From Globisporangium splendens (lineage: Eukaryota; Oomycota; Peronosporomycetes; Pythiales; Pythiaceae): a stretch of 64,000 nt of DNA. The stretch is taken from the NCBI GenBank assembly GCA_006386115.1, contig VFIW01000125.1:56726-120725 (forward strand). Reading direction: 5' to 3'. Each line of letters opens with the position of its first letter. Position 1 is the stretch's first letter. The notes under the pieces were generated by a model. The model saw only the letters and a list, made by a program, of their open reading frames with translations. It ran no database searches and was not told where the DNA came from. Made by a program: the position numbers and the translations under genes. Positions 1 through 13,058 of this stretch are shown in pieces.

Positions 1-1335
1 CGCTTGCAGAATTTCGGGACGTGCTGCGCGTGGTGAGGATGCTGGAGCATGCCGAGAAGGTCGTGGAATACCAGCACTTGGCCGCTCGTCTCTGGGCCAG
101 CACCGATGCCGATGGTTGGGATGCGCAGAAGCTCGGTGACCTGCTTGGCAACTGGGGACGGCACGCATTCTAACACAACCGCGAACGCACCCGCTTCTTG
201 GATAGCGAGTGCGTCCTCAATGATCTGTTCGGCTTGGGCAGCTGCAAACCAAATGCAAGACGACAACTATTAAAAAAGAGACATGCACTACTCGTGTGCA
301 AATCTCACGTACCCGTTCGTCCCTGCGCGCGAAAGCCACCGAGCACACTGATATGCTGCGGACGAAGCCCCACGTGACCAATGACCGCAATGCCTCCGTC
401 AACAATAAGTTTGACTACGCTCACAAACAATTGCATTCCAATCAGTCAGAAAGGTCAGAGCAGCAACGATATCGTACAACAATAGCGGAAACCTACTCGT
501 CTTTGCACGTTCACGTCCGCCTTCAATCTTCACGCAGTCGGCACCGCCCTCCTGCATTTGCCCAACAATTGACCATCAATACGTCACGTGAGACAGCTTT
601 ACTCAACCTCAGCGAAATCACTACCGCCAGTCTTCGGTCTCACCTTGAGCAGTCGCTGCGCGTTCTTCAGCGCTTCATACGGATCACCTTCGCAGGAGCC
701 AAACGGCATATCGGCAACAATAAGAGGTCGCCCGGCGCCACTGCAAGCATCATACAAGCATACATCGAAGAAACGAATGAGAACACAAATAAAAGAGTAC
801 GACAACAGTATCGGGTACCACACTGTACCGTTTCACAGCTCTGGTGTGGTGAATGATGTCATCCATCGTCACTGGAATCGTCGTGTCCATGCCCTACAGC
901 AATGTACACATAATACCACACCGCAACTACAACGTCAGCATACGAAGCACTATGCATGTGCCATACTCGTGCGTTAGCAACGCATGAAAGCAATTATAAC
1001 CACAAAGTACGCACCAATTCGACCATCCCGAGCGAATCGCCGACCAGCAGCATATCAAACCCCGCAAGGTCGACGTGCACAGCCGACGGGTAGTCGTACG
1101 CGGTCACCATCGTGATGGGCTTCTTCTTACGCTTGAGGATGCCGATGTCGAGCGTCGTGACCTTGCGGCGCTCCATGAGCTTCAGCGTGCGCGCCGCCAC
1201 CGCCGTGTTGTAGGACGAGCCACCGGCCGCGCTGCTGCTCATGGCACGGGCACCGAAGGGCAGCGTCGTCGTCTTCATGGTCGTGGTGCTTGAGCGCAGT
1301 CGGCGCGCGGCCGCGATGATGCGCAGCGCCGCCAT
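1..1335 (-). CDS. panB: 3-methyl-2-oxobutanoate hydroxymethyltransferase, 3' end outside window
   Basis: Ketopantoate hydroxymethyltransferase catalyses the first committed step of pantothenate (vitamin B5) synthesis. Six exons can be joined with GT-AG introns in consistent phase: 1015-1335, 829-893, 644-740, 497-551, 313-414 and 1-241. They give the family landmarks [18 protein letters not shown], a D-T-T-x-P-V-T stretch, [31 protein letters not shown] and [23 protein letters not shown] in that order. I chose the ATG at 1335 because it opens an Arg-rich, Ala-rich leader ([16 protein letters not shown]) typical of a mitochondrial presequence; the longer frame upstream begins only at a GTG. 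The last exon runs off the left edge, so the C-terminus is not seen. Family call is secure; mitochondrial location is inferred. Confidence 0.93.
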
Positions 1336-2043
1336 TCTTGTGCTGCCGCGTTCTGGTGCTGTGAGTGCGGCGGATGCGTGAGTGAATGAAAATGTGGACA
1401 GTGAAGACACGAGTGGACTTGAAGTGGCGGCAATTCAACAATGAATTGACGAGTGCAATTCAATGTCAAGTCAACGAACAACACTCATGGAGAGAAACTC
1501 ATCCAAGCAACGTGCTTGGACTTCTGTGTGGCTTGGAATCGATCGATTGTTGAAGTATGCACAGCACGAAGATTCCGTCATACTCTGCTGGATTTGCGCG
1601 AAATCACTTCTCTGCTTCGTCTTGTACTGTGCTTTGCATCCGTGTGAACGCATTCGCCTTTTAGGTGGGTTGAGTTCGCTCAATCTGCAAGCGTACCTTT
1701 CTCAATCGGTGCATTCTTTTTCTAATGCTTCAAGCGCCAATGTAGGGTGCACTATGATGCAAGTCCCTAATTTCTTCAACCTACAGCGCTCTCACTTGAT
1801 CCTAGCGGTTGTCGGGTGATCATCTCTCACCTCATCATCCATCATCATGCCTGCCGTTTGTTCCAGTCGCACTTGGACACATTCACTCTGCTTCAATTCA
1901 AAAATGAATCATTCGCAATTCATTTCCCTGCACCTCAGAGTGACGGTTCCGCCGGTTTGTGCATGTGTTGAAGAATCATCCCAGCATTCTCCCTCACGCT
2001 GCGCATTCCCCCTCCCGCCTCCATCTCCTCTTTATCTGTCGAC
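1336..2043. other. intergenic region, divergent promoters
   Basis: About 700 bp between the divergent panB and VOC genes. I see no convincing ORF, RNA gene or repeat here. It must hold the upstream regions of both genes. Confidence 0.5.
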
Positions 2044-2714
2044 ATGCTCCGCCGCGCGCTCTTCTCGCAATGTGCGCCTGCGCTGTGCCGCCGCGGCTTC
2101 GCGACGGGCATCCCGCCCTTCCACCTCGCCATCCCCGTGCGCGACCTTGATGAAGGTATCAAGCGCTCTCTGCATGCGGATGTGTAGAATGGATACGTCA
2201 TGGGTGTGCCAGGCTGACACACATGTTGTTACTTAGCGCGCGACTTTTACGGCGGCATCATGGGCTTCACGGAAGGACGGTCGTCGGCGCAATGGCAGGT
2301 ACGGACGTCTTCTTGTGTGCATTTACGTCGATGTGCAGTCCACCTGCCATTCGTATTGATCCGCATTATTATGTCATGAATGGATGCTTATAGGACTACA
2401 ACATGCTCGGACACCAGCTCGTAGTGCACGCTGTGGGGAAGGATTACAAGGCGGTTGACTTCCACAACCCCGTCGACGCCGACGATGTCCCCGTACCGCA
2501 CTTTGGCGCCGCGCTGACTGTGGACGAGTTCCACGCGCTCGCGGACCGCATCAAGAAGAGCGACATCAAGTTCATCATCGAACCGCACCTGCGCTTCCAG
2601 GGGCACAAGGGCGAGCAGTGGACGATGTTCTTCAAGGATCCGAGCGGCAACAACCTCGAGTTCAAGGCCATGACCACGCCCGAGAACCTCTTTGCGAAGT
2701 ACGTCGAGCACTAA
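2044..2714 (+). CDS. VOC (glyoxalase/bleomycin-resistance fold) family protein
   Basis: Three exons (2044-2155, 2237-2298, 2394-2714) encode about 164 residues. After a short basic, hydrophobic leader (MLRRALFSQCAPALCRRGFA), which looks like a mitochondrial presequence, comes a single VOC module: PFHLAIPVRDLDEARDFYGG at the start of the first beta-alpha-beta unit, a central HFGAALTVDEFHALADRI helix, and the C-terminal MFFKDPSGNNLEFKAM strand typical of small dioxygenase-like glyoxalase proteins. The metal-ligand positions look plausible (first-strand His, C-terminal Glu), but the substrate cannot be told from sequence. It is divergent from panB and convergent with the next gene. The start is the first ATG with the leader; both introns have clean GT-AG ends. 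Confidence 0.85.
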
Positions 2715-2870
2715 AAGGCAAAGCAGTGGCAAAGACATGAAAAGAAAAAGCACCGACCGACGGATACAAATACAGCATCTCTCATTTCTTGTTACTATTG
2801 TGCAGTGCGCGGTATGATGTCAATGACAAAGTTGGCTGGCATGCGTTCTATCTTCAGAAGGAACCAATAC

Positions 2871-4067
2871 TCAATCGTCACCGCCGTCGATATCATCAGG
2901 TTCGTAGTCGTCAAACTCGTCGCCGTCCACTTCGTCATCGCTGTTTGCTTCGTGTTCCTCGCGTTCGCGCTCCGCGAGCTCCTCCTTGAGCATCTCGACG
3001 GCCGTCTGGTACATGCCGAGGTACATTTCCTCGGACACGTCATTCTCTGTGGGAACTGGTTCGGCCAGTTCGGCCAGTTCCTTTTCGATCCACGCAAACG
3101 CGCCAACGGTGTCGAGCCACACGCCGATATTCTGCGAGCAGTACAGGAACGCTTCCTCGATCGAGCCGGGCTTGGGCTCCTTGATGTCGTCCACGTACTC
3201 GACGACCTGGAAGAACGTCTCGTGGGCCGCGATGAACACGGCGATGAACGGATTGAGCTTGAACGCCTTGAGGAAAGCCTCGCGCACGACCTCTTCGCTC
3301 GAGCCTTCCTCCTCCAGCACTTCCCACGACACGTACTCGAGGATGACCTGGCAGTACGCGAGCACGGCCGACGCCTCGCCGCGGAACTTGTCGATCAATT
3401 CCCGAGCTTCGGCGCCGCGACCTTCGTCCACGAGCACGCATGTGAGCCCTTCGCGAGACCGCATCGAGTCGTCTGTGTCCAGCTGCATGCACGTCTCGTA
3501 GTGCTTGATGCCGCGATCAGGCATGCCCGCATTGCAGCACGCTTCCGCCAACTGCTTCATGATTCTATACGACACACACATAACGAGAAAGAGTGCTCAA
3601 ATCAGCACAATTAACGGCGGCATACAGCCATACTGTCGCTCGTACACGCACCTTAGATATTCGCGCGTCTCGGCGTGAGTCGAAAAGTTGCCACCCTTCA
3701 GCGTGGCTTCGTACAGGTTGTACGTCTCAATGGGTTTCTTGAGCTCGTCGCCATGCTCATCCAGCTCACCGGCCGCAATGCGCGCCAGCAGTGCTGCGGG
3801 CCGTGCCGCACCCTTGAGCTTCCATTCAGAGGGCGGCGTAGGTCCCTTGCGCGGCGGCGGCTTCGGAGGCGCCGGGTACTTGGGGAATGCCTTGAGCTCC
3901 TTCTCCTTGCGGTCGAGCGCGCGCTGCAGCTGCACGACGCGCATGCGCTTGCGGTTCTGCTCGCGCTTGTCCTTGCTCGTCTGGATGCACTCGATCGAGC
4001 TCTGCGCGAACGCCTGTGCCTTGCCCGTCGCGCGCGGTCCCTTCTTCCGGTGCACCTTGACGCCCAT
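2871..4067 (-). CDS. TPR-like conserved protein with acidic C-terminus
   Basis: Two exons (3652-4067 and 2871-3564) join in phase to give 369 residues. The N-terminus (MGVKVHRKKGPRATGKAQAF) and the following 60 residues are strongly basic with a proline-rich segment (about 70-80). The middle has helix pairs resembling tetratricopeptide repeats, e.g. the runs around ACCNAGMPDRGIKHYETCMQ and the GREAREL-like segment with LNPFIAVFIAA. The last 35 residues are Glu/Asp-rich. TPR regions normally act as protein-binding scaffolds. I do not recognise the specific orthologue. The start is the first ATG; upstream there is no in-frame extension with coding character. Confidence 0.75.
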
Positions 4068-5186
4068 TTGTCGGATTGGCTTCCTGCAAATATGTGTGTG
4101 GCACTTGGCACTGGCAGCGAGCCACTCAACAGAAAGTTTAAGTGCGCGCGTGGCTTAATCTGTTAAGTTCGGTTTGTTGATGAGCGTCAAATTGAGAAGA
4201 TGGCTACACAACGGTGAACTGCGGAGTTTAAAGAGCGTGCTTCACATAGCGAGCTATTGCGTTCGGAGAGGAGAGTACTGGCTTTTGGGTTTGTGTCCGA
4301 AGGTCGTGTTGGAGGCTGCCTGGAAGGAGTACTCGGGGGCATCAACCACTGGTGCGTGTCGCGGTATTGGAAGCGCCAAGTGGATATGTGGACGGATTAC
4401 CGTGAACATACATCGATACAGATGCGAACAATTTGACACAGAGCTGAGAGTGGTGAAAGGAGAAGATTTCTGAGGACCCTGTTGACCCATTTTCTTTATT
4501 GCTGCAACCTCGATATCCAATCTGGCGTCAAACATCTCGCTTCTGGGTTCTACCGCAGAAACGAAAGCACAATCGCTGCGGACGTAAATTTTGTGTATTC
4601 TTTCGCATCTGCGCACATACTACATACTGCAGTTGCCTGCTTAGCCGCTTGTATGTCGTGGTATGGATGGATAACGGTGACTAAGATGCCGTACCAGCTT
4701 CAACTCCAAGAGAAAAGTGTGCGACGCCATTTCCATCATGCGCTCACAAACTGCACGCTACAGTGGCAACCAGTCTCGTCAACGAGAGCTAGACTACTGC
4801 AGTTAGGCTAAGGTTGCGTCGTACACTCGGGTCTTGATGCGCGTTCTGCGTAGGTCATGCAACGGCACTTGGATCCCTCGTCGCCATGCAATGTCCTTTG
4901 GAGATCCGCCAATCGGACGCCCTCTCGAAACAAACGCTATTTTCAACAAAATCACGCATGATCGCATTTATTTACCTTTCTTCTTTTCATTTACCTCTAT
5001 TTTACAATATATCTTCTATTTACATTATGGAGACCTTTATAAAGTGAATTATTGATTATTGCAATAACTGTGAAGGCGCATCATTTCTGCCAATCACACG
5101 CGCGATCTCTGCATTTCCCTAACGCGCACACTCGAGTGGAGGAGACTTGACCGCAGCGAGCAATAAGCACGACAAAGACCAGCAGT
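4068..5186. other. gene-free 1.1-kb interval
   Basis: Only short, non-conserved frames occur on both strands. I see no tRNA-like structure, tandem repeat or transposon end. It contains the upstream regions of the divergent TPR-like and mL54 genes. Confidence 0.5.
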
Positions 5187-5543
5187 ATGAGCATGTTGAC
5201 GCGACGAATCGTGCAGACGCTGAAGCACTCGGGTGCGCGCGGCTTCGCGGCGCCGGGCAAGGGCAAGGGCGGCGGCGGTGGCGCCAACGCCATCGTGGAG
5301 GAGGCTGTGGACCTCGCCAAGTTCGTGCCGACTAACATCTTCAAGGAGGGCTCGCACGCCGAGCTCAAGGACCCGGCCGAGTACCCAGAGTGGCTCTTCA
5401 AGCTGCTCGACGTGCAACCGACACTCGGCGAGCTCGAGCGCGCGGGCTTCGACAACTTGGAGCTTGAGCAGCAGCGCCGCATGCTCACGTTGGCCAACCG
5501 CCGGTTCGTCAAGAGCAACAACGCTGCCAAGTCCAAGAAGTAA
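5187..5543 (+). CDS. mitochondrial large-subunit ribosomal protein mL54 (MRPL37/L54 type)
   Basis: Single-exon gene, 118 residues. The first 20-25 residues (MSMLTRRIVQTLKHSGARGF) form a basic, hydroxylated presequence. The core NIFKEGSHAELKDPAEYPEW, LFKLLDVQPTLGELE and the C-terminal helix with LANRRFVKSNN match the mL54 family pattern of K-E-G-x-D/H, E-Y-P-x-W and a basic C-terminal helix that starts after a short proline-less linker. The protein would act in the mitochondrial large ribosomal subunit. A glycine-rich linker (GKGKGGGGGA, residues 24-33) separates leader and domain. The ATG two codons downstream is an alternative start. Confidence 0.82.
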   Translation: MSMLTRRIVQTLKHSGARGFAAPGKGKGGGGGANAIVEEAVDLAKFVPTNIFKEGSHAELKDPAEYPEWLFKLLDVQPTLGELERAGFDNLELEQQRRMLTLANRRFVKSNNAAKSKK

Positions 5544-5938
5544 GCACAAGCGGTTGATGACGAAGACTTGCACACAGACACAGAAACACATAGAAGGAGA
5601 CGAAGGGGAGAGCGACGCGAGCGGGTTGAAGACGACGATGCGGCTGCAGCAGAAGGAACGAGGTGTTTGTATATTGCAAACGATATTGTCCATGGGCTTT
5701 TTAGTCAAAAAGAGTGTGGCACAACCATAAAAAAAACACGACAAAAAGAGAGAATGGCAGTGCAAGCGGTGAGCATTTGGTTTTATCGCGTTTTGCATTG
5801 TTTTACGTTGAATTGGTTGTGTCGAATGCTTTGGTTGCTGTGTTCTACCTACGATTGGGGTCACATTGACACCGTCAAAATGGCGCCTTGGCGCTGATCA
5901 TTCTCATGGGGGAAACGTTCCCACTTGAGTAAATGAAG
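5544..5938. other. gene-free interval between convergent genes
   Basis: About 390 bp between the 3' ends of mL54 and LSm5. Nothing beyond A/T-rich 3'-flank-like sequence (for example the A-run near 5730) is evident. Confidence 0.5.
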
Positions 5939-6618
5939 CTATTCGGTCGTTGGGAATCCGCCTGGCACGAGCTACAAACACACACAACGCAACATATCCG
6001 CACATGAGTCCACACTGCGCAACATGCTGTTGCCAGCAGAGCCATTTGACACCATCCCGACGTACGAGGCAGATGTTGTTGCCGTTCAGTAGCACTTGGT
6101 CCAACTTGATCTCTCGCTTGCCTTCCGGGGTGATCTCACTGTATCATACAAAATCACAACAAAGAACGGAGAGATTAGATACACAAGCGCCGATCTATAG
6201 TCAGCCTAAAGGCAACACGAGCACGTACTATTCCGTCACGTCGTCCAACACCATGTCTGCATACACACAAAGCGCAATCGACAGAGAAATTAACACCACT
6301 GTAAGCCATTTATTCACTGAATAGAGACACACATGCATCACTCCCATAAAGGCACCATACAGAAAGCGCTGGCACGTACTCACGTAGTCGTCAAAGCCGC
6401 GCAGTGTGCCCAGGAACTCCTTGTCGCCCTTCATGATGATCCACAGGCGCGAGCCGATGCACTTGTCAATCAGTTCTGTCCACAACACACACGCATGCAT
6501 ATACACATGCGAACACACACAGTCAGTCAGTCGCTGTTACCACACATGCATTTACGCCGCCGTCATGGACGCGTGGCGCCCGCGACATACCGAGCGGAAG
6601 GAGGCGGCTTTGGGACAT
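5939..6618 (-). CDS. LSM5: U6 snRNA-associated Sm-like protein LSm5
   Basis: Five exons (6591-6618, 6380-6475, 6229-6256, 6066-6138, 5939-5971) give an 85-residue protein, the normal size for LSm5. The Sm1 motif is visible ([13 protein letters not shown], then [20 protein letters not shown]) and the Sm2 motif follows ([18 protein letters not shown]). LSm5 is part of the LSm1-7 (mRNA decay) and LSm2-8 (U6 snRNP) rings. Two exons are only 28 nt; the third uses a GTACGT donor downstream of a decoy GTGAGT, which is the choice that restores the V-N-M of the conserved core. The upstream ATG is 137 bp from the divergent methyltransferase gene. Confidence 0.92.
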
Positions 6619-6755
6619 GGTGCTGCTCAATATAGGCTTCTCTGTGTGCATTGGTGTCAAACGCAAAAAGGGAGGGATATGTGTATGCATGTGGTCCACA
6701 CCACGAGTCCTCCATACTTTATTTCAGTATATCTCCATTTTTGCATTCGGTCATA
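6619..6755. promoter_or_regulatory. 137-bp divergent promoter, LSm5 / carnosine methyltransferase
   Basis: The start codons of two divergently transcribed genes are separated by only 137 bp, so both promoters and 5' leaders must share this interval. I see no clear TATA box; the CGxTCATAATGG context precedes the plus-strand start. Confidence 0.6.
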
Positions 6756-8475
6756 ATGGAGGAGGGTGACGCAGAGGAGCAGGCGCACTACGCGTCCGTG
6801 CTGCTGTCGTTCCGCGAGTACGAGGCGTTCGTGATGCGCGAGATCTTCCGCCGCAAGAAGCACCTGCAGTCGCTTCCTGTCGACATGCAGCGCCGCCTGC
6901 CGCAGTCCTCCACCATGCGCAACCTCCACCACTTTGTCGTACGTGCGCTTTTGCCATCGATTCCATTGCCACATGAGCGCTAATGAATCGCTATTGCTGT
7001 CTATGATATGCACAGAACGCAGCGCACCACAACCAACTTTTCCTGGAGCGCATCGTGCAGGCGCAATTGGAGCACGGGCATGTGGAGCTCCCGCAAGTGA
7101 ACCCCAAGACGCCGCTGCAGAGCCCGCCGCGCCACTTGGCCAAGCTCAAGAGCACGCTGCACCAGTTCGTGCGCGATTGGTCGGAGGAGGTATGCAATGC
7201 ACGGACCTACTGTCGTGTGTAGTTATCATATGTGTACATGATTCATTAGTCGTGTATATGTGCACTGCCAACCTTTTAGGGCAAGAAGGAGCGCGAAATG
7301 TGCTACGCGCCGATTCTCAAGGAGCTCAAGCGCGTCCTCCCCGTCAAACCCGAGAACCAGTACGTCCTCCGCTTTGCGCTGTCGTTGCATATTGGTGTAT
7401 AACTACCTGCTGCCATACTAATTGATTGGCTTTTGCATTGTACGATAAAAGAAACACGCAGCGCGTGCTGATACCAGGCGCTGGTCTCGGGCGGCTCGCG
7501 CTGGAGATTGCGGCAAAAGGTGTGAGGCTGTCTTCGCATTCATATTTGTGCTAGCAGTACATGGGACTTAGCCCGTATGCTTACTGTTTTTATATATGTC
7601 TATTAGGATATGCGGCTCAGGGCAACGAATTCTCGTATCAAATGCTCTTTGCCAGCAATTTCATTCTCAACTGGTACCATTCCTTGCGCTTGATACCCCA
7701 CTCGGGCTTTTTGGATATGCGAACTGATACCGAATGCCGTACTTCTCATCCCTATATGGCTACAGGGCGACGCAACCGGGCGAGTTCGAGATCCACCCGT
7801 GGATCCACAATCCGTCGAACGCGCTCTCGATCACGGACCTGCTGCGGCCCGTGCAGATCCCCGATGTGAGCCCCACACAACTTCTGGGTCTCGACAAGGG
7901 CAACCGTCCGGATTTCTCCATGTGCGCTGGCGAGTTCCTCGAGGCTTACGCCAACGACAAAGGTGCGAACTAAAGCCATCAGGTAATTTATCTATGTGTG
8001 AATGCTGACATGGAATGTGGATTTCTCACCTGTTTGCAGAGTGCTGGGACTGCATCGTGACATGTTTCTTCATTGACACGGCGCCGAATGTGATCGAGTA
8101 CGTCGCGGCGTTCGAGCGCATGCTCAAGCCCGGCGGGTACTGGATCAACCTCGGACCGCTGTTGTACCACTGGCAGAGTAGCGGCGGTGACGACGACGAG
8201 CGCTACGCGCAGTCCGTGGAGCTCTCGTACGAGGAGATCAAGCACGTCATGGGCACCTACAACTTCAAAATCCTGGTACCTAGATGCATTCAGTCGGCGG
8301 CATTTAGTTGTTCATCCTGTTCTTATGCGCTGGTTGTGACTGTTCTGTTATTATGCATTTACAGAAAGAATCGCAGCGCGAGTGCGAGTACACGAGTAAC
8401 GTCAAGTCGATGATGAAGACCGTGTACAACTGCGCGTTCTTCACAGCCGTCAAGGATGTTCCTGCTTCGCAATAA
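6756..8475 (+). CDS. carnosine N-methyltransferase-like protein (N2227 family)
   Basis: Eight exons (6756-6938, 7016-7189, 7280-7359, 7452-7519, 7607-7673, 7766-7962, 8040-8275, 8365-8475) give 371 residues, typical of the family. The SAM-binding loop is VLIPGAGLGRLALEIA. It is followed by the family signatures YAAQGNEFSYQML, HPWIHNPSNA, the DFSMCAGEF stretch, WDCIVTCFFIDTAPNVIEY, and KPGGYWINLGPLLYHW. In animals and yeast this family methylates carnosine and related imidazole peptides; the natural substrate here is unknown. All junctions keep phase, which supports the model. Exon 5 could end slightly differently, since the donor there (TG|GTACCA) is weaker than the others. Confidence 0.9.
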
Positions 8476-8642
8476 ACGTCTTTTTCTATTGTGTTTCCAC
8501 CATTTGAATGGGTTAACTTGGCGTTTATCTTTTACCACTCACGCATACGCATGTTCATATATATTGCTGCATCACAAGCACATCCTTCACACCATGCGCT
8601 TCTCCACATCGATGCATTTTGGTTGGCTGTTTGTTACTGCGT

Positions 8643-8855
8643 TTACGCGAGATCCTCGTCGTCAAAGTCGTCGTCGACGTGCTTGAGCGCGTTGGTGTGC
8701 ACGGGCACCTCGTCACCCATGCGCTCCATCTCGGGGTTGCCGCCGGCCGCGCCTTCGACCTCCATCTCGTTCTCCATCTGCATCTTGAGGCGCGCGTGCA
8801 GCTGCTTCGGCGGCACCGCGGTGCTTCCTTTCTTCTCGCGCGGCGGGGTCTCCAT
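8643..8855 (-). CDS. small acidic hypothetical protein
   Basis: An ORF of 70 residues starting at an ATG at 8855; the open frame continues further upstream, so a 5' exon or a longer product is possible. It begins METPPREKKGSTAVPPKQLH, has a charged helical middle and ends in an Asp/Glu-rich tail (DDDFDDEDLA). I do not recognise a family. An acceptor-like TTTTCCCAG lies just upstream of the ATG, suggesting an intron in the 5' leader. It lies between convergent and divergent neighbours with little spare sequence, which favours a real gene. Confidence 0.45.
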   Translation of the reverse strand: METPPREKKGSTAVPPKQLHARLKMQMENEMEVEGAAGGNPEMERMGDEVPVHTNALKHVDDDFDDEDLA

Positions 8856-9218
8856 CGTCTTGTTGCTTTCTTTGCTGGGAAAATGGGTGTGTTGCTGTTT
8901 GATACCAGTTGCCAAAATCTTGATACCAGACGACTTCCACAATCTACAATCCGGTCTACTATTTATTAGTGTCCACTGAATACCGAGAAATTCTGATCAT
9001 TACCGGTATTCTGCACTATATCTTTGCAGCGGACTTCTATTCAGACCTTGCCATCCAGTAGCAAAACGCTACAGCACTGAAAAGAAAAAACCTCAAAGTG
9101 AAGAGGGGGAACGTGTTCCCAAATAACCTCGACACCTTTCGCGATCCTTTCAGAAGCTCCATAACGCAGAGGAAAGCGGCATAAAGAAGGCGAGAACGCA
9201 ACAACCAGAGGCGACGGA
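8856..9218. other. intergenic, divergent promoters
   Basis: About 360 bp between the small acidic ORF and RPN11. Contains no other ORF with coding character; it should hold both promoters. Confidence 0.45.
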
Positions 9219-10560
<1,342 letters not shown>

Positions 10561-10808
10561 GTGTGTGCGTGCCGGTCTGAAGAAGAAAGAAGAGACACTA
10601 TAGTTGATGCAAGTGCTCCGATACGACAGCCATATAACGAAGAAGAAGAAAAAAGGCAACTCAATGCAATCGTATCGCACTTGGATAACTTATGCACTGA
10701 CAGAGAATCGGATTGTGCGCACATATACAAGGATTCGTATCATACGCTGCATCTATTTTATTCTCTTTTTTCTAACGTTCTAGCAATTGTGTGGAAGGCG
10801 CAGGGGCT

Positions 10809-11275
10809 CTACTGCGGACGCACTTCGGCGATCTTCACGGGTCGGTTCTCGGCGAGCGACTTGTTGGCAGCCATGGCCAGCAGCAGCGCCTCGCGGCCGT
10901 CGTTGCCGCCAACGGGCACCGTCGCGCTCTTGTCGTTGCACACGCGGATGAATGTCTCCATCTCGGCCACGTACGCGTCCATGTAGCGCTCGAGGAAGAA
11001 GTGCAGCGGCACGTCGCGCTGCACGGCGTGCTTGGTGGACACGACGACCGTGTTGGCGTAGTTGTTGTCGCAGGACGCCGAGCCCTTGGAGCCGAGCACC
11101 TCGACGCGCTGGTCGTAGCCGTACGCAGCATCGCGGCTGTTCTCGACGTACGCGATCACGCCGTTCTGGAAGCGCAGCAGCACCACGGCCGTGTCGATGT
11201 CGCCCGCTGCCGCGATCTCCGGGTTCACGCTCTGCGCCATGGCGTACACCTCGTCTACCTCGGCACCCACGAGGA

Positions 11276-11309
<34 letters not shown>

Positions 11310-11989
11310 GCAGAACATGCCGCCCGACACCTTGATGTACGAAATAGGCGGCGCGCCCGGATCGCGGCTCGTGATGCGCACCATGTTGAGCTTGCCGACC
11401 TCGTCGCGCGCGATGGCGTCGCGCATGCGCTTGAAGTTGGCATCGAAGCGGCGGTTAAAGCCGACCATCATCTTCACACCCGCGTCCTCCACCTATAGAT
11501 GCATCGCAAAAACTACTTCAGCACGATATGCAAGCGAGAAAGAGGCGCATGCGCATACCGCTTTGATGGCGTGGTTGACGACGTCAATGGTCAAGTCGAT
11601 GGGCTTTTCGCAGAAGATGTGCTTCTTGTGCTTGGCGGCCTGCACGATCTGCTCGGCGTGCTTGTCCGTGGGTGAGCAGATGATCACGGCGTCGATCTCG
11701 GGGTCCTCGATGATCTCCGACGCGTCCACCGTCCACTTTGGGATGCCAAACTGCGCGGCTACTTCCTGCGCGACGCCCTCCACAGGGTCCGCAACCTAAA
11801 TATCAGCATATACACACATACGGCATTAGCGCACTTGCAAGCTGTATCCATGCATTAATCAAGCGAAGAGCTACGTACACAGAGGACGGATGCGCCGGCG
11901 CGCACGAGGCTCTGCGCGTGCACGCGGCCGATGCGGCCGCCGCCGAGGATGCCGACGCGCAGGCGCATGTTGCTGCTGGTGTTGTCCAT
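10809..11989 (-). CDS. Gfo/Idh/MocA oxidoreductase, inositol 2-dehydrogenase-like (copy 1)
   Basis: Three exons (11879-11989, 11559-11795, 10809-11492) give 343 residues. The NAD-binding Rossmann motif is VGILGGGRIGRVHAQSL near the start; CSPTDKHAEQIVQAAKHK and CEKPIDL (with the catalytic-site Lys) follow, then the C-terminal domain with GFNRRFD and DMTIHDFDMARF. The family oxidises myo-inositol or related cyclitols and sugars using NAD(P); inositol dehydrogenase is the closest annotation but the substrate is inferred. There is no leader before the Rossmann fold, so a cytosolic enzyme is likely. Much of exons 2-3 and the intron between them appears identical to the inverted copy at 22803-24050. 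Confidence 0.88.
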
Positions 11990-13058
11990 TGTACTGGGAG
12001 TGGCGTTCGTTTGGGTGCGCTGCGGTTGAGAAATGAGGCGCAGAGAGCGCGATTGATTGATTGTGTCGTCCGTCGCGCATTGCGTGCGTCAACGCCGCGC
12101 AGATCGCCATCATCGCCGTCCACTGCCACAAGAGTCTGAATGGGAGGCTCCGCCAATCAGATCGCACATTCAGATCCTAATGCACCAATCAGAACGTAGT
12201 GGTGCTGTTGGCTCCACTGCTTGAGTGTACGAAGGAGCGGACGCATCCACTCGTGTCCACTGTCTGAGCCTCTAATCAGCCTCTGCTGTGGCATGATGCG
12301 CTTTCATATGCTTCTTGATAGGTCATTGAAAGAATGTCCCATGTGACATGGCATCGAACTGCAGAGAAGCCTCGAGGCTTTTCTGAAGCTCAAACCGAGC
12401 TCATGCTGCACGTTCATGCGAACTGCCTCAGGACTGCGTTTAATCGGTAGTAACCTCAGATTTCCGCGAGCGGGTGCTGTATCGAATGAAGAAAGCGTCA
12501 TACAGTCCACAGGTGCGCTGCTGTTGTGCCGGATTGACGCAATGGCTCAGTTTGCAACTTCAACTGCCTCCGAGCTCGCCAAGAGGTGTTTACCTGGGCT
12601 TGTGTGAACAGCCACAAAGACTTTGGTGACCAGAGAGGAGACAGGATCCAATTCGCGCCACCAAGTGGCTTTGATGGCTTCATTTCTGCACCCATGAGTC
12701 GGAATCTTTCTGCTTGGGTTCTGGCGAACGGCTCGTGTGGAAGGAGAGTGCTCCGTCAGTAAGAAGGCATCCACTAACTCGAGGGAAGAGTCCGATATGG
12801 ACGCGATATCCCTCTCATTTGCACAACTTGTATAACGCTTGAATCATTCGCAATTATATACTCTATGCTCATCAACTTATCCGTAAAATATGCAATAATG
12901 AATGCCAAACAGAAATTTTCGTTCTTGGAACCCATGCAGTATCAATTCTCGAGTGTGTTTAGTGGCTGACTTCGTACTTTGCCGGAGAGCGTGTCACTTT
13001 TTGGCTTCTGCATGCATCCCAACTGTCGCCTCCAAGAGCATCCAGAAGTCGAAGCCGA
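11990..13058. other. gene-free 1.07-kb interval
   Basis: Lies between the divergent inositol-dehydrogenase copy 1 and TPS/TPP genes. Short frames only; no recognisable repeat, tRNA or transposon end. It becomes A/T-rich around 12830-12900, just upstream of the TPS/TPP gene. Confidence 0.45.

Noticed and set aside
4254..4616. Short frames in the 4.1-5.2 kb interval as genes
   Set aside because: No conserved motif, no plausible splice partners, and no codon bias like the neighbours.
10791..11498. 235-codon plus-strand frame opposite the dehydrogenase copy 1 (and its twin at 23364-24089)
   Set aside because: Mirror of the conserved dehydrogenase; duplicated only because the gene is duplicated.
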